A model generated the notes under the pieces. The model was given only the letters and a program-made list of their open reading frames with translations, searched no databases and was not told the DNA's origin. A program made the position numbers and the translations under genes. This document shows, one piece after another, positions 19,323 through 30,720 of a stretch of DNA of 64,000 nucleotides. Within the stretch, counting starts at the first letter, position 1. The number at the start of each line of letters is the position of its first letter. This stretch comes from Fremontodendron californicum (lineage: Eukaryota; Streptophyta; Magnoliopsida; Malvales; Malvaceae), in the NCBI GenBank assembly GCA_030761205.1, contig JAULJL010000041.1, positions 3,358,001 through 3,422,000 on the forward strand, written 5' to 3'.

Positions 19323-21385
19323 TGATAACTCGTATAATTATATAGTTTTTAGTTATGTTTTATTATTGTTTTGTGTCAAATACGAGTTATTATTGTTTAG
19401 TCTAATTGTGTTTATGATCTTTTATATTTTTATGTAATTTGGTGTTTTTAACAAGTTTCTTTGAGTGATTTCAGATTACTAGAATTAAGGGCAAATCCAG
19501 TTCAGTTCCAGTTCCGACACATTTTGCCATATCAGCTATATCTGGAGTTTCACTGAAGCAATAAGGCTGAAATTTGTAGCCGTGCAAAGCTAAGAGGCAT
19601 ATCTATCTTTTTCATGTTTTATACTTCTTGAAACGGAGTCGTTTTCCCTAGCGAAATCGACCATCAAGTTGGCTGATGTGCAATGACGTCTGTGCTGACC
19701 TGTTTTCGTATTTTGCCCATATCTGCTTATCCACATCAGCCAATGAGCTGATTTCAATGGCTATGGATCCGTAACGGATACGGGAACCTTTGTCTAGAAG
19801 ACCATATGATCAGATCAGGCCTCTAATATTGACGAAATCGACCATCAAGTTGGCTGATGTGCAATGACGTCTGTGCTGACATGTTTTCGTATTTTGCCCA
19901 TATCTGCTTATCCACATCAGCAAATGAGCTGATTCCAACGGCTATGGATCCGTAACTGATAGGGGAACCTTTTGCTAGAAGACCATGTGATCAGATCAGG
20001 CCTCCAACATTGACGAAATCGACCATCAAGTTGGCTGATCAAAATTGTCATACAATATGACGAAAATTGTTAGAAAAATTCACCCACCTATTATACCTAC
20101 CTTTGAAATTTGTAAAGCTTGTCTCTTGTCATTTAGCCTTCCAAAATGTGTATAAATAGAGGGCCTTGGATGATTGTAGAGGATCATATTGTACATAGGT
20201 AGGATATTAGCCATTTTAATAAAATTCTCTAAGTTTTCTTCTTCTTTCTTTTCTCTAGTTTTCTTTTTCTTTAGAGAGAGCAAGAGGTTGGATAATTAAT
20301 ATTCTTCCTCTTCTTCTTTCTTTCTTGTATTTTCTTCTTAGATTTTCTTTAATTTTATGTTTATGTTTATAATGCCTATGCTAGGCTAAACTTCTATTTG
20401 GTTAAGGGTGATTTCAAAGCCCTAGACATGTTTTGTGATTGATTTTCAGATTCTATCTATCATTAATTTTCTATCAAAGTTGCTTATGTTCTTCTACAAG
20501 AATTGTTCATGATGTTGTCTAGATTTATTTAGGTGTACAACTAGATAGATCTTGATAATTATCTATTGCTAGTTTAGGAGTCTTGATCCGTGTAATTGTC
20601 TTGATTTCATATTCATAAGTGGCAATTTGTGATTAATGATTATGGTCAAGTTTTCAATAATTGCAAAGTGGAACATAACCTAAGTTGAACAATCCGAGCT
20701 TATGTGTTTGTTGCTTAGATCAACCTATCTTTCTCATCATAAAGCTGCCATTAAATTGAATTTAGAGAGCTTATTCTAGGTTGTTTAATGGTTAGAGATT
20801 AAATGGAGAGCTTGTTCTATTTAACGACAAACTAAGGAAAGATTGGGGTAACAGAGCTTGTTGTTATCTACGGTTGTTAACTTTGATAGTTGGTTGATAT
20901 TGATAGATCTGAAATTGATTCTTAATGATGTCTAGTGGTGGAGAATGAAACCTTAACCATATTTTTCATATTTGATTCTTCTTACTTATTTGTTTTCTTA
21001 CTTTTAGTTTGCTTATTTTTTATATTTATTTTTATTGGCTGGTTATACCGCCTAATTTGTATATTAACTTTGTTTTATTTTTATTGGCTGGTTATACCGC
21101 CTAATTTAGTATATATATTTTTATTGGCTGGTTATACCGCCTAATTTAGTATATATATTTTTATTGGCTGGTTATACCGCCTTGCATCTTATTCTTATTA
21201 TTTACTTTAGTTTAAATCTGGCTTCAAAAACCCCTTTTCTTTTATTGTTCTTGAATTTAAGTTTTAAACTATTAACTTATAAACTAAAACCCAATCCCTG
21301 AGGACTCGACCCTTGCTAACTACTATACTTACAATTTATCTTTTTAGTGCAAGGTTAAATAAGATACACTCTTTTGGGTGCATCA
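19323..21385 (+). repeat. 3' LTR of element C
   Basis: It is 2063 bp, TG...CA, with two 181-bp-type U3 units and four U5 units (last three 40 bp apart). It belongs to the GATACGGGAACC subgroup with E and J. It is followed by GTTCTTCAACCAC, the middle of another element's 3' region. Confidence 0.88.
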
Positions 21386-21952
21386 GTTCTTCAACCACAT
21401 TACAAACCCCTTGGCCCCATTACAACCTTGATTAAAGGCCTCTTGATTCATGAAGTTGTATGATCTAAATAGTGGAGAATAGGTGGACAAGCAAGAATAT
21501 GGTAGAACTGTTTTCATGAGATTGATTGAGTATAAACACTTCACCACTACTTTAAAGAGTGAAAATCATGAGGGTATCCCATGTGAGAAGTTGAGATTAA
21601 ATTTGAACATGCACTATTTTGATTGAGATATGTTATGTTAATTTTAGCTTAACTCAAACCATTTACTATCAAGCATGATTTTTTGTGAAACTCTTTAAGC
21701 TATTGATTAGTTTATAAGACTTGTTCAATGATTGTCTCTAATTTGTATTGAAAGAGGATTAGATTAGGTTTTATTATTTTGTCGCTATTTGATTTTGCTC
21801 GAGGACTAGATGTAAATATAATTTTTATTTTATTTTTTTTAACCCCGGTTAAATGGCGGATAACGGTACTCCGTGATTATTTAAGTCGGTTCCATCAGCT
21901 ACCCACAAAACTGATATTGTATATAAATTTCTCTTTCATTTTTTTTTTCAGG
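21386..21952 (+). other. Rearranged internal region of D and cassette promoter
   Basis: It contains D's own 3' region up to GAGGACTAG (21801-21809), just short of where its polypurine tract should be, joined to ATGTAAATATA of the cassette upstream region. ACTAG is common to both sides. The TATA-like TATATAAA and the pyrimidine tract ending CAG precede the ZnB ATG. Confidence 0.7.
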
Positions 21953-22485
21953 ATGGATGATATTCTCACAAGATTGCAGAAACGATTTTCTCCTTTTCCT
22001 CGAAATATTTTACTGAAGCTTTACCAAGTTCGATTTGAAAGATTAAGAATGCTTATGCACAAAGGGATTCCTGAAGACATACGTTGGATGAAGCCAAGGT
22101 ACGTGAAGATGAATATCTTCCTGTTTTGCATTTACCAGGTACAGGTAGAAGCACTTTTGCAAAGAAGCGACGAGCAAAGCGCATGAGTTCAAATTGCCAC
22201 AAATGTGCACGATGGACGTGTAACGGTAAATGTCGTTCTATTGGGATTCTGTCCTCTAATCGAGATGATAAAATTGAATTCATTAAGGATGGACTGAGTA
22301 AGGAGAATTTGGGTAATATCCAACTTTCTCTTGAGACGCATCCTAGTGGAGACGTACAAAGAGAAATTCTTGATTTATGGCCGCAATTCCAAAGAGAATG
22401 GCAACATCTTGGGAATCTGATGTTAAAAGACCCTGTTTGCCAGCTTGTAAGAAAACTGGATGGGAAGCATATCCTCGACTCATAG
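21953..22485 (+). pseudogene. ZnB gene, D copy, frameshifted
   Basis: It aligns along its length with 9622-10158. At 22088-22092 four bases are missing (GGATGAAG where A has GGATAATTGAAG), which shifts the frame after codon 45 and before the basic patch and cysteine cluster. The original frame resumes as a separate ORF running to the usual stop. The cysteine codons themselves are intact. It is most likely non-functional. Confidence 0.85.
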
Positions 22486-22852
22486 AAGGCGTTTAAGCCG
22501 TTTCTGGACGTAAAACCAGAGGAAGATGTGAGCCACAATCACAACTACAATAAATGACTTCTCAGCTTTTGGTTTGATTTGCAATAACTACATTTCGGTT
22601 TAATTTTCGTGTTGTTCGATTTGTGTAATTATTCTCCTTTTTTTTTTTTTTGCATTGGTCTTTTACGGTTGATTTTTCTTCTCTTTTTGATTTTCTTCCT
22701 GAAATCACGCAAAAATCTTTTGTTAGGTTAACATTTTCTTCTGACAGGTCAAATACACTTTCGGCGACATTATTACTCTTGTCTGATTCACTACTCAGTC
22801 CTCTATATATTACACCATGTACTCATTCTCTTTCAGGCACTCGAAAAAAAAA

Positions 22853-23501
22853 ATGGAAAGTACTTCGTCCCAGCGCATTGAAAAAATTTGTGTCTTTGGA
22901 GGTGCTTATCCAGGGAAAAATAAAATATTAGCTGATGAAGCCATAAGAGTTGGAGTAATACTTGCCCAACAAAAGATCCAGTTGATTTATGGAGGCGGTA
23001 GTACGGGTTTAATGGGAGCAGTCGCTACAGCAGCACACGCCGGAGGAAGTCCAGTTCTAGGAATCGTGCCAAAACTATTCACAGGTTTTTGTGGACCTAC
23101 CGTGGGTAAGGAAATACAAGTATGGAGTATCCCTGAACGGATGACAATCATGTACCATTGTGCCGATGCATTCATTGCTTTACCAGGAGGTCTGGGTACA
23201 TTGGAAGAAATAGCTTGCGTGGCTTCTTGGTCATCTTTGGTCACAAAAAAAGAAACCCATTGGTTTGCTTAATATTAATGGTTATTTTAGTAACTTGCTT
23301 TCATATTTAGATAATGCTGTGGAAAATGGATTCATGTTTTCAGAGGCAAGGAGAACCATAATTTCTGCTACAACCATTGAAGATTTACTCAAAAAGCTCC
23401 AAGCTTATGAGTATTTACCTGCTATGGTTGTTTCGCAAACGCTCGGAAAAAGAAAAAGAGATATAGACAAGCAAGGAGTGGATTGCACTTTGTCTTTGTG
23501 A
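22853..23501 (+). pseudogene. LOG: LOG gene, D copy, frameshifted
   Basis: It is 649 nt rather than 648. An extra base in an A-run (CACAAAAAAAGAAA at about 23242-23253, against CACAAATAAGAAA) shifts the frame after SSLVT near residue 131. The PGGLGTLEE motif is upstream of the shift and retained, but the C-terminal third is lost, so a folded enzyme is unlikely. This is the only one of the five LOG copies that is broken. The spacer upstream has a single 123-bp unit. Confidence 0.88.
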
Positions 23502-23647
23502 CATTATCTAATATTTTGTTTGTTGTGTCTCAGTTATAATAAGTGGTTAGCAACCTCTGCAGGTAATATCTCCTAAATTCTACCTTTAAAATTTGACATT
23601 GGGGACAATGTCATATTTTAGTAGGGGGTAAGGGACATATTTTGCTA

Positions 23648-23691
<44 letters not shown>

Positions 23692-25151
23692 AACAATTTT
23701 GTTGTGTTTTACTACTTTTATTATCTGCATGTGTTTTACTACTTTTATGTATGTATTTTTCTTTTTTGAGTATTAGTATAATCTTGGCAAGCATGTGGAT
23801 AAAGCAATAGAGTTACAAAGGCTTTGATTAAGTTATCTAGGTTATTTTCAATTTGGTTTTCTGAAAATTGAATATTTTTGATGATCAAATGTCTTTGAGA
23901 TTGTTTTTGGCAGATCGGTTCGACTTTTTTTGGAATGTGAATTCATGGTGAGCCTTTGGAAAGCCACGGAAAACTGGGAAGACATAGTAAGTTTACTTTT
24001 TCTCTTCATTCCACATGCAGATTTAGGTCATCACATAGATGCTTGCATCTATACATGATCTGATCTTAGATCAAAGTCACTATCCAGAAAGCCCCTTATC
24101 TTTTCCCCCCTTACACTAGGAGCCCATAGGTTGTAAACCTTCGGGTTGGATCCCTAGATATGAACTCCAGAAATTATGCCAAAGTGAACGGATACGATTC
24201 CGACCCCCATTCCCTCTTTATACTTTTATGATAATATTTGTGATCATTGGGTTTGGGATTGTGTGTTTCCTTCTTGTTTATTTTGTTATCTTTTGAAATC
24301 TGAAAAAAAGAAAAAAAAAGGGAATAATGCAAAAGAGGGTAGTTAGAATGAGTGACTGTTTTTAGAATCGTGAACTTCGAACTTATTGATGCCAAAACAA
24401 TGTTGTGATGAGTTGAGAAAAAGATGCTGAAAAAAAAAAAAAAAAGAGCTGATGAAAATTTGTCTTGTTTGATCAATTGAATGAAAAGAAAGAAAAAGAA
24501 AGTTTGGAATCCAATGTGATTCGTAAAAAAAAAAAAAAAAAAAAAAAATCAGAATTCAAGATTCGAGGTTCTTCATTATAGAGAGGTTTTTACTTTTCTA
24601 TTTTCTTTGGATCGAGTCTTTTCTTGCTTTTTGTTTTCTTTTCAAAATATTAATGTTGAACATAGGACTAAGGATGAGTGAGAATGGAAATATTTTGAGA
24701 GGATTGATCACATTATTATATTTCTTGAGCCTAACTTGTGATAAACCTCAGATTATGTTTGAACATTCCACACCTCACTTGTCCATAAGCCTCAGATTCA
24801 TCTCTGTACCGATCAGATTTGTCGAGTTCACTTGTGAACTGCGGTGACAAGGATCTTAGCATGTGTACTTGTGAAGCTATAGTTTGCCTAGTCCTCCATG
24901 GCTAGCTAAAGTCTCGCCAAGAAGGAAGTTCCTCAATCGTACGGGTGTTGCCTTCAATTTTAATCTCATTGACCCTTTACTCGAACTTAATATGCCAATG
25001 ATACTTAATTAGATGCCTTGCCAATTCTTACGCTTGATCTTGCTTGTTTGTTTGAGATCCCTTTAACTTGTTTTCCTGTTTATTTTATTTTATTTTTTCT
25101 TCTAGGATTGAGTCGTTGCTAGGGACTAGCAACAATCTAAGTGTGGGGGTG
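23502..25151 (+). other. Distinct 3' region of D with poly(A) run
   Basis: No gene is supported. After LOG come the TGACATTG/CAATGTCA hairpin (23594-23613), TAGTAGGGGGTAAGG and 36 A residues (23654-23689). From about 23700 to 25100 the sequence is not found elsewhere in the window and carries several A-rich and T-rich runs. The last 40 bases (GTCGTTGCTAGGGACTAGC to AAGTGTGGGGGTG) return to the common polypurine block. This may be the native tail of a cassette-bearing element. Confidence 0.6.
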
Positions 25152-26839
25152 TGATAACTCGTATAATTATATAGTTTTTAGTTATGTTTTATTATTGTTT
25201 TGTGTCAAATACGAGTTATTATTGTTTAGTCTAATTGTGTTTATGATCTTTTATATTTTTATGTATTTTGGTGTTTTTCACAAGTTTCTTTGAGTGATTT
25301 CAGATTACTAGAATTAAGGGCAAATCCAGTTCAGTTCCAGTTCCGACACCTTTTCCCATATCAGCTATATCTGGAGTTTCACTGAAGCATTAAGGCTGAA
25401 ATTTTTACAGTGCAAAGTTAAGAGGCATATCTATCTTTTTCATGCTTTACACTTCTTGAAACGGAGTCGTTTTCCCTAGCGAAATCAACCATCAAGTTGG
25501 CTGATGTGCAATGACGTCTGTTCTGACCAGTTTTGGTATTTTGACCATATCTTCTGATCCACATTAGCAAATGAGCTGATTCCAACGGCTATGGATCACA
25601 AACTGATAGGGGAACCTTTTTCTAGAAGACCATTTGATCAGATCAAGCGTCCAACATTGACAAAATCAACCATCAAGCTGACTGATCAGAATTATCATAC
25701 AATATGACGAAAATTGTTAGAAAAATGCACCCACCTATTATACCTACCTTTGAAATTTATAAAGCTTGTCTCTTGTCATTTAGCTCTCCAAAATGTGTAT
25801 AAATAGAGGGCCTTGGATGATTGTAAGAGACATTGTACATTGGTAGGATATTAGCCATTGTAATAAAATTCTCTAAGTTTTCTTCTTCTTTCTTTTCTCT
25901 AGTTTTCTTTTTCTTTAGAGAGAGCAAGAGGCTGGATAATTAATATTCTTCTTCTTCTTCTTTCTTTCTTTTATTTTCTTCCTAGATTCTCTTTAATTTT
26001 ATGTTTATGTTTACAATGCCTATGCTAGGCTAAACTTCTATTTGGTTAAGGATGATTTCAAAACCCTAGACATGTTTTATAATTGATTTTCAGATTCTAT
26101 CTATCATTAATTTTCTATCAAAGTTGCTTATGTTCTTCTACAAGAATTGTTCGTGATGTTGTCTTGATTTGTTTAGGTGTACAACTAGATAGATCTTGAT
26201 AATTATCTATTGCTAGTTTAGGAGTCTTGATCCGTGTAATTGTCTTGATTTCCTATTCATAAGTGGCAATTTGTGATTAATGATTATGGTCAAGTTTTCA
26301 ATAATTGCAAAGTGGAACATAACCTAAGTTGAACAATCCGAGCTTATGTGTTTGTTGCTTAGATCAACCTATCTTTCTCATCATAAAGCTGCCATTAAAT
26401 TGAATTTAGAGAGCTTATTCTAGGTTATTTGATGGTTAGAGATTAAATAGAGAGCTTGTTCTATTTAACGACAAACTAAGGAAAGATTGGGATAACAGAG
26501 CTTGTTGTTATCTACGGTTGTTAACTTTGATAGTTGGTTGATATTGATAGAATTGAAATTGATTTTTAATGATGTCTAGTGGTGGAGAATGAAACCTTAA
26601 CCATATTTCTCTCATATTTGATTTCTTATTTCTTACTTGCATCCTCCTTTTCTTGTTTGCTTATTTTTAAAACTATTTCAAAACCGCCTTTTCTTTTATT
26701 GTTCTTGAATTTAAGTTTTAAACTATCAACTTATAAACTAAAACCCAATCCCTGAGGACTCGACCCTTGCTAACTACTATACTTACAATTGATCTTTTTA
26801 GTGCAAGGTTAAATAAGATACGCTCTTTTGGGTGCATCA
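25152..26839 (+). repeat. 3' LTR of element D (short subfamily)
   Basis: It is 1688 bp, TG...CA, with one U3 unit and no GGCTGGTTATACCGCC repeats. That architecture is shared with LTR F. It is followed by non-element sequence CATCTCTATATGC. Confidence 0.88.
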
Positions 26840-26949
26840 CATCTCTATATGCTCTTATCCGAAAAAAATGGAGAACAAAGTTAAAAGCATGAGAAAGACG
26901 CCACGAACATGGGTTGAGAGTGCAAAGACAATAAAAAAGCTCCCAAGTG

Positions 26950-27390
26950 TTATCCACGGTGGTCAAAACGAATCTCTATGGCAAATACTAAGTGATCCCA
27001 AGTGTTCCCAAGTGATCCCAAAGTGTTCTCCAAAGTGGTCAAAACAGATCTCTATAGCGAATCCTAAGTGATCCCAAGTGATCCAAAGTGTTCTCCAAGG
27101 TGGTCAAAACGGATCTCTATGGCGAATCCTAAGTGATCCCAAAGTGTTCCCAAGTGTTCTCCAAGGTGGTCAAAACGGATCTCTATGGCAAATCCTAAGT
27201 GATCCCAAGTATTCTCAAGTGATCCCAAGTGTTCTCCAAGGTGGTCAAAACGGATCTCTATGGCAACTAAGTGATCCCAACTATTCCCAAGTGTTCCCAA
27301 GTGATCATAAATGTTCTCCAAGGTGGTCAAAACAGATTTTTATGGCGGATCCCAAGTAATCCCAAGTGTTTTCAAGTGACTAAGTCAGAT
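26950..27390 (+). repeat. Tandem repeat, six units of 65-82 bp
   Basis: GGTCAAAAC recurs at 26961, 27037, 27102, 27168, 27243 and 27325, each with CTCCAAGGTGGTCAAAACGG and varying numbers of AAGTGATCCC. The length variation comes from that inner subrepeat. Confidence 0.9.
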
Positions 27391-27492
27391 TTCAGGATGC
27401 ACCTTAAGTACCCCCAAGTGACCCTAAGTGCTTTTACAATAACGACTAGGCAACATCAACAACACTTAGGAAAACTTGGCCGAAAATCTCCA

Positions 27493-27722
27493 AACACTTG
27501 GGGAAGCATGCTCGAGGATCAAAACACTTGGGAAATCATGTCCGAAAACCAAAACACTTGGGAAAGCTTAGACACGAGTCCAAACACTTGGAAAAACATT
27601 TTCAAAAGCTAAAACACTTGGGAAAGCATGTGAAGAAGCCAAAACACTTGGGAAATCATGTGAAGAAGTTAAAACACTTAGGAAAGCATGCTAAAAACAG
27701 CAAAAAACTTAGGGAGGCCAAA
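27493..27722 (+). repeat. Tandem repeat, eight units of exactly 30 bp
   Basis: AACACTTGG or a close variant starts at 27493, 27523, 27553, 27583, 27613, 27643, 27673 and 27703. The period keeps a frame open that reads a basic ten-residue repeat (KHLGKHVKKP-like) until a stop at 27797. No upstream start or known family supports a real protein. Confidence 0.88.
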
Positions 27723-29380
27723 CGGCAAGCACAAAAAAGAAAAGAGGAAGTCACTTACTTGGTACCTCGATGCGGAGCCAACCTCCTCCCGATGTGAAAA
27801 GTCATCCCCGAAGTTCAAAAAAGAGATGTCCGAAAAAACCCAAGTAAAAAAGTCAAGTGAACGATAAAATTCCCTCACACTAACTTCTCTCTACTCTTAC
27901 CTCAAAGCTCACAAGTGAGAAGAAGAAGACAACAGCCTACCTTTTATAGAGGCATGTGTAGGACAAAGAGAGGGAAAAATTTGAAGTGATCTAGCAAATG
28001 GGGGGGAAATATCCAAAGGCCAAAGTCAAAAGGAGACAAGAAAAAAGCTTTAAGTCACATCAGTTGAGATATGTTCCCCACTTGAGAAATTAAGCAAGTA
28101 GACTGCATATGCTCCAAAAACACCTGGGAAATGGAGAGAAATGGCCCCAAGCACAGATGCATGGCCGGCCACTCATGTGACCTCGGACTCGGGAAGATAT
28201 AAAAAATCCACACCGGGAGAGAAAGAAAAAAAAGCTTCGGACGGATGAAAATCACAAAGAGCATCCTTTGAGTGCTCTGGTTTTGACTTAAGAGACCTCA
28301 AAAAACGTCCGAGCCTCAACAAGCACGTCCGCACACAAGAACTAAGTTGAAAACCAAGAGAACAACAACGGGCAGTTTCGCTGTCCCTCGCGCAAATACG
28401 CACAAACAAGCACAAACGCCCTCTGCACAATAGCTCTAAATGCTGAAGCAACACCACAACAACTTTGTTCGCACATAAGAACTTATGTGAAAACTCACCT
28501 CCATGAAACACGCACGAATTCCACAACTCGCGCTATAAGGAGGGAAGGGAGTGACAAGCATAAATACACAAATACCACGGACAAAAGAAATTACAGAGGA
28601 AAAATAATAGAAATAGATCGAAACGGCCAGACCTCACATCAAGACTAGTTGGAGAAAGAAAAGAATGGAAGTCTGAAGAAATGACTAAGTAGCAAGCTAC
28701 CTTCACAACAAGTAGACTCGGACAAAGTATTCACAACTTCATCCAAAGTCTTGAAGTAGGGAGTGAGACCATCTATGCAACAAAAAGAGTCGCTAACGCT
28801 CACCTATGTGACCAATGACATTACCATTTAAGAAGAAAGAAAGTAGAGCAAAATAGAGACAGCGTCGTCCTCCCGAAGTGGTGTAGAGCAACAAAGTCAT
28901 GAGCTCCAGCTCCAATTCGCCACAATTGGACGAGGCAGAGGATAGGCATAGTTTGAGCAAAGACCTCTTAGTCAATCTTGAAAAAGAGAGCAGGGTCCAT
29001 ACGGACATTTGCACATCAGCCTCTAAATTGAAAAAGCCAACGCAAGCTTAAAGATGCGGACGTTGGCCCCCTATGTCAAAGAAGGAAACACAAGCTTTGA
29101 AATAACCAATAACGCCTCCCACTGAGGAGGAGAACGCACTACATGGCCAGGACTTAAACCACGACAAGAGAGAGAAGCCAAACTCACATGTAAAAAACGT
29201 GATGGTCAAGCTTTCTCAGAATTAAGTCCGAAACCATAGAAGATGTTGGATGTCTCTAAACAAGTCAAGACATGCCATTCAACCACTTCGGACAAGAAGA
29301 TGAGACCTGAGCAAGCACGCAACTTCTCGAAGGAAGGAGTAGTGCCCCCACTCCACAAAAACTACAAGTGTGGCGCACAA

Positions 29381-29572
29381 CTCGGAAAAAACCAAGACAC
29401 TCCCACACCACAAGGTGGTCCGACAAGAGAAATGGTGCAAAACTTAGAAAAAACCAAGACACTCACACACCACAAGCTGGTCAGACAAGAGAAATGGAAT
29501 ACAACTTGGAAAAAACCAAGACACTCCCACGCCACAAGGTGGTCGGACAAGAGAAACGGCGCACGACTTAGC
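29381..29572 (+). repeat. Tandem repeat, three units of 62 bp
   Basis: CTCGGAAAAAACCAAGACAC and variants begin at 29381, 29443 and 29505, each with CCACAAGGTGGTC and GACAAGAGAAA. A fourth start at 29567 is truncated. Confidence 0.88.
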
Positions 29573-30690
29573 AAATGTTAAAGGCATCACAAGACATCCC
29601 AAAGGGCCATGGCATCCTATGAAGAATGAAATAGGACGTAGGCAACAATTGCCAAACCTATAGCTCACTTACAACAAAAAGATAGAGTCGAAGAAGGTAC
29701 AGCCATAAGGTACAACCTCGACATCCATCCCTATGTCAAGAAGTGAAGTCAAAGACACACAACACATCTGCAAACGTGCAAAGGATGAAGAAAAAGAAAG
29801 GCGGCCATAACAATTGCAAACATGTTCCAATAGGAGTTTGACCTCCCAAACGTGCAAAGCAATTCAAGCCCTTCTTCGAAGTTGATCATAAGGAAGTCCG
29901 AGCATACAAACAGGAGAAGATGTTAAACACACCTCCTAGGCATGCCTCGAACCTCAAAAAAGACCACTTAGAGGCTTACCATGAACACACAGATAGAAGA
30001 AGATTTTAAAACACATCTCCTAGATGTGTTCCACGCCTCAACCAAACACATTTCATCTCCAAAATGGTCAAAAACCTCCGGAAGATGTGACAAATCAAAG
30101 CTCATTTTAGCATAGCATAAAGTGATACACTCACATTATGAAACGCTGTAAAAAAAAAAAATGAGGCCAGACGTCCATCTTTCCACAAATTACTTGAATG
30201 GACAAGGGTCCTCCAAACAAAGGTGTAGCAAATATCATCTGACCAATGCACAAGGAAAAGCCACAATGCTGGCCTCCAAACGTGCAAAGGCAACTCCTCC
30301 ACATACACAAAAACAAGCTAAATTTGCTAAACACACGACGAGATCGCAAAGCTGAAACCTAAACGTGCAAAAAATAGCAACTAACGGACGCTTGTCTCCC
30401 AAGCACGGCACCACCCTCCACGGACAAGAAAAACAATGATGATACACACCAAGGATGACCCAAGTTCGAGCTTACAACAAAGCTCCATATGTAATGACTC
30501 AATCACCAAAAGTGAAGATGTCCTACCAAAAATTTGCACGCAGGGCATGAAGAGCTCTCGCACGCCCATGCCGAGAGTCGCAAGGCACCCATCAGACTCT
30601 TCATCGCCCCAAGAGACGCCACCTGCTCAACTCGATCGTCATTGCACCAAATCCTCCTCAAGTGACCGGAACTGATACACACTTTCGGTC

Positions 30691-30720
30691 TTGAGGGGGG
30701 ACTGAATGTTAGGGAGGACT
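30691..30720 (+). other. Possible polypurine tract and LTR start of an unrelated element
   Basis: TTGAGGGGGGACTGAA is followed by TGTTAGGGAGGACTTGG, the form of polypurine tract plus 3' LTR start seen in other Ty3/gypsy elements. I did not find a matching 5' LTR or a clear end, although 31120-31280 looks like LTR U5. Confidence 0.35.

Noticed and set aside
20935..21144. Hydrophobic 69-codon ORF in U5 (also 54470 and 61632), looking like a membrane protein
   Set aside because: It comes from T-rich sequence and the GGCTGGTTATACC repeats; the frame changes with repeat number.
23654..23689. Poly(A) as evidence of a LINE or processed pseudogene insertion
   Set aside because: No target duplication around it, and shorter runs occur at the same place in other cassette copies within LTR elements.
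24174..24476. 100-codon minus-strand ORF in the D tail
   Set aside because: It is composed mainly of Phe/Ser/Lys from A- and T-runs and has no second copy to compare.
27493..27722. CRISPR-like 30-bp periodic array
   Set aside because: Units are contiguous with no unique spacers; it is a minisatellite.
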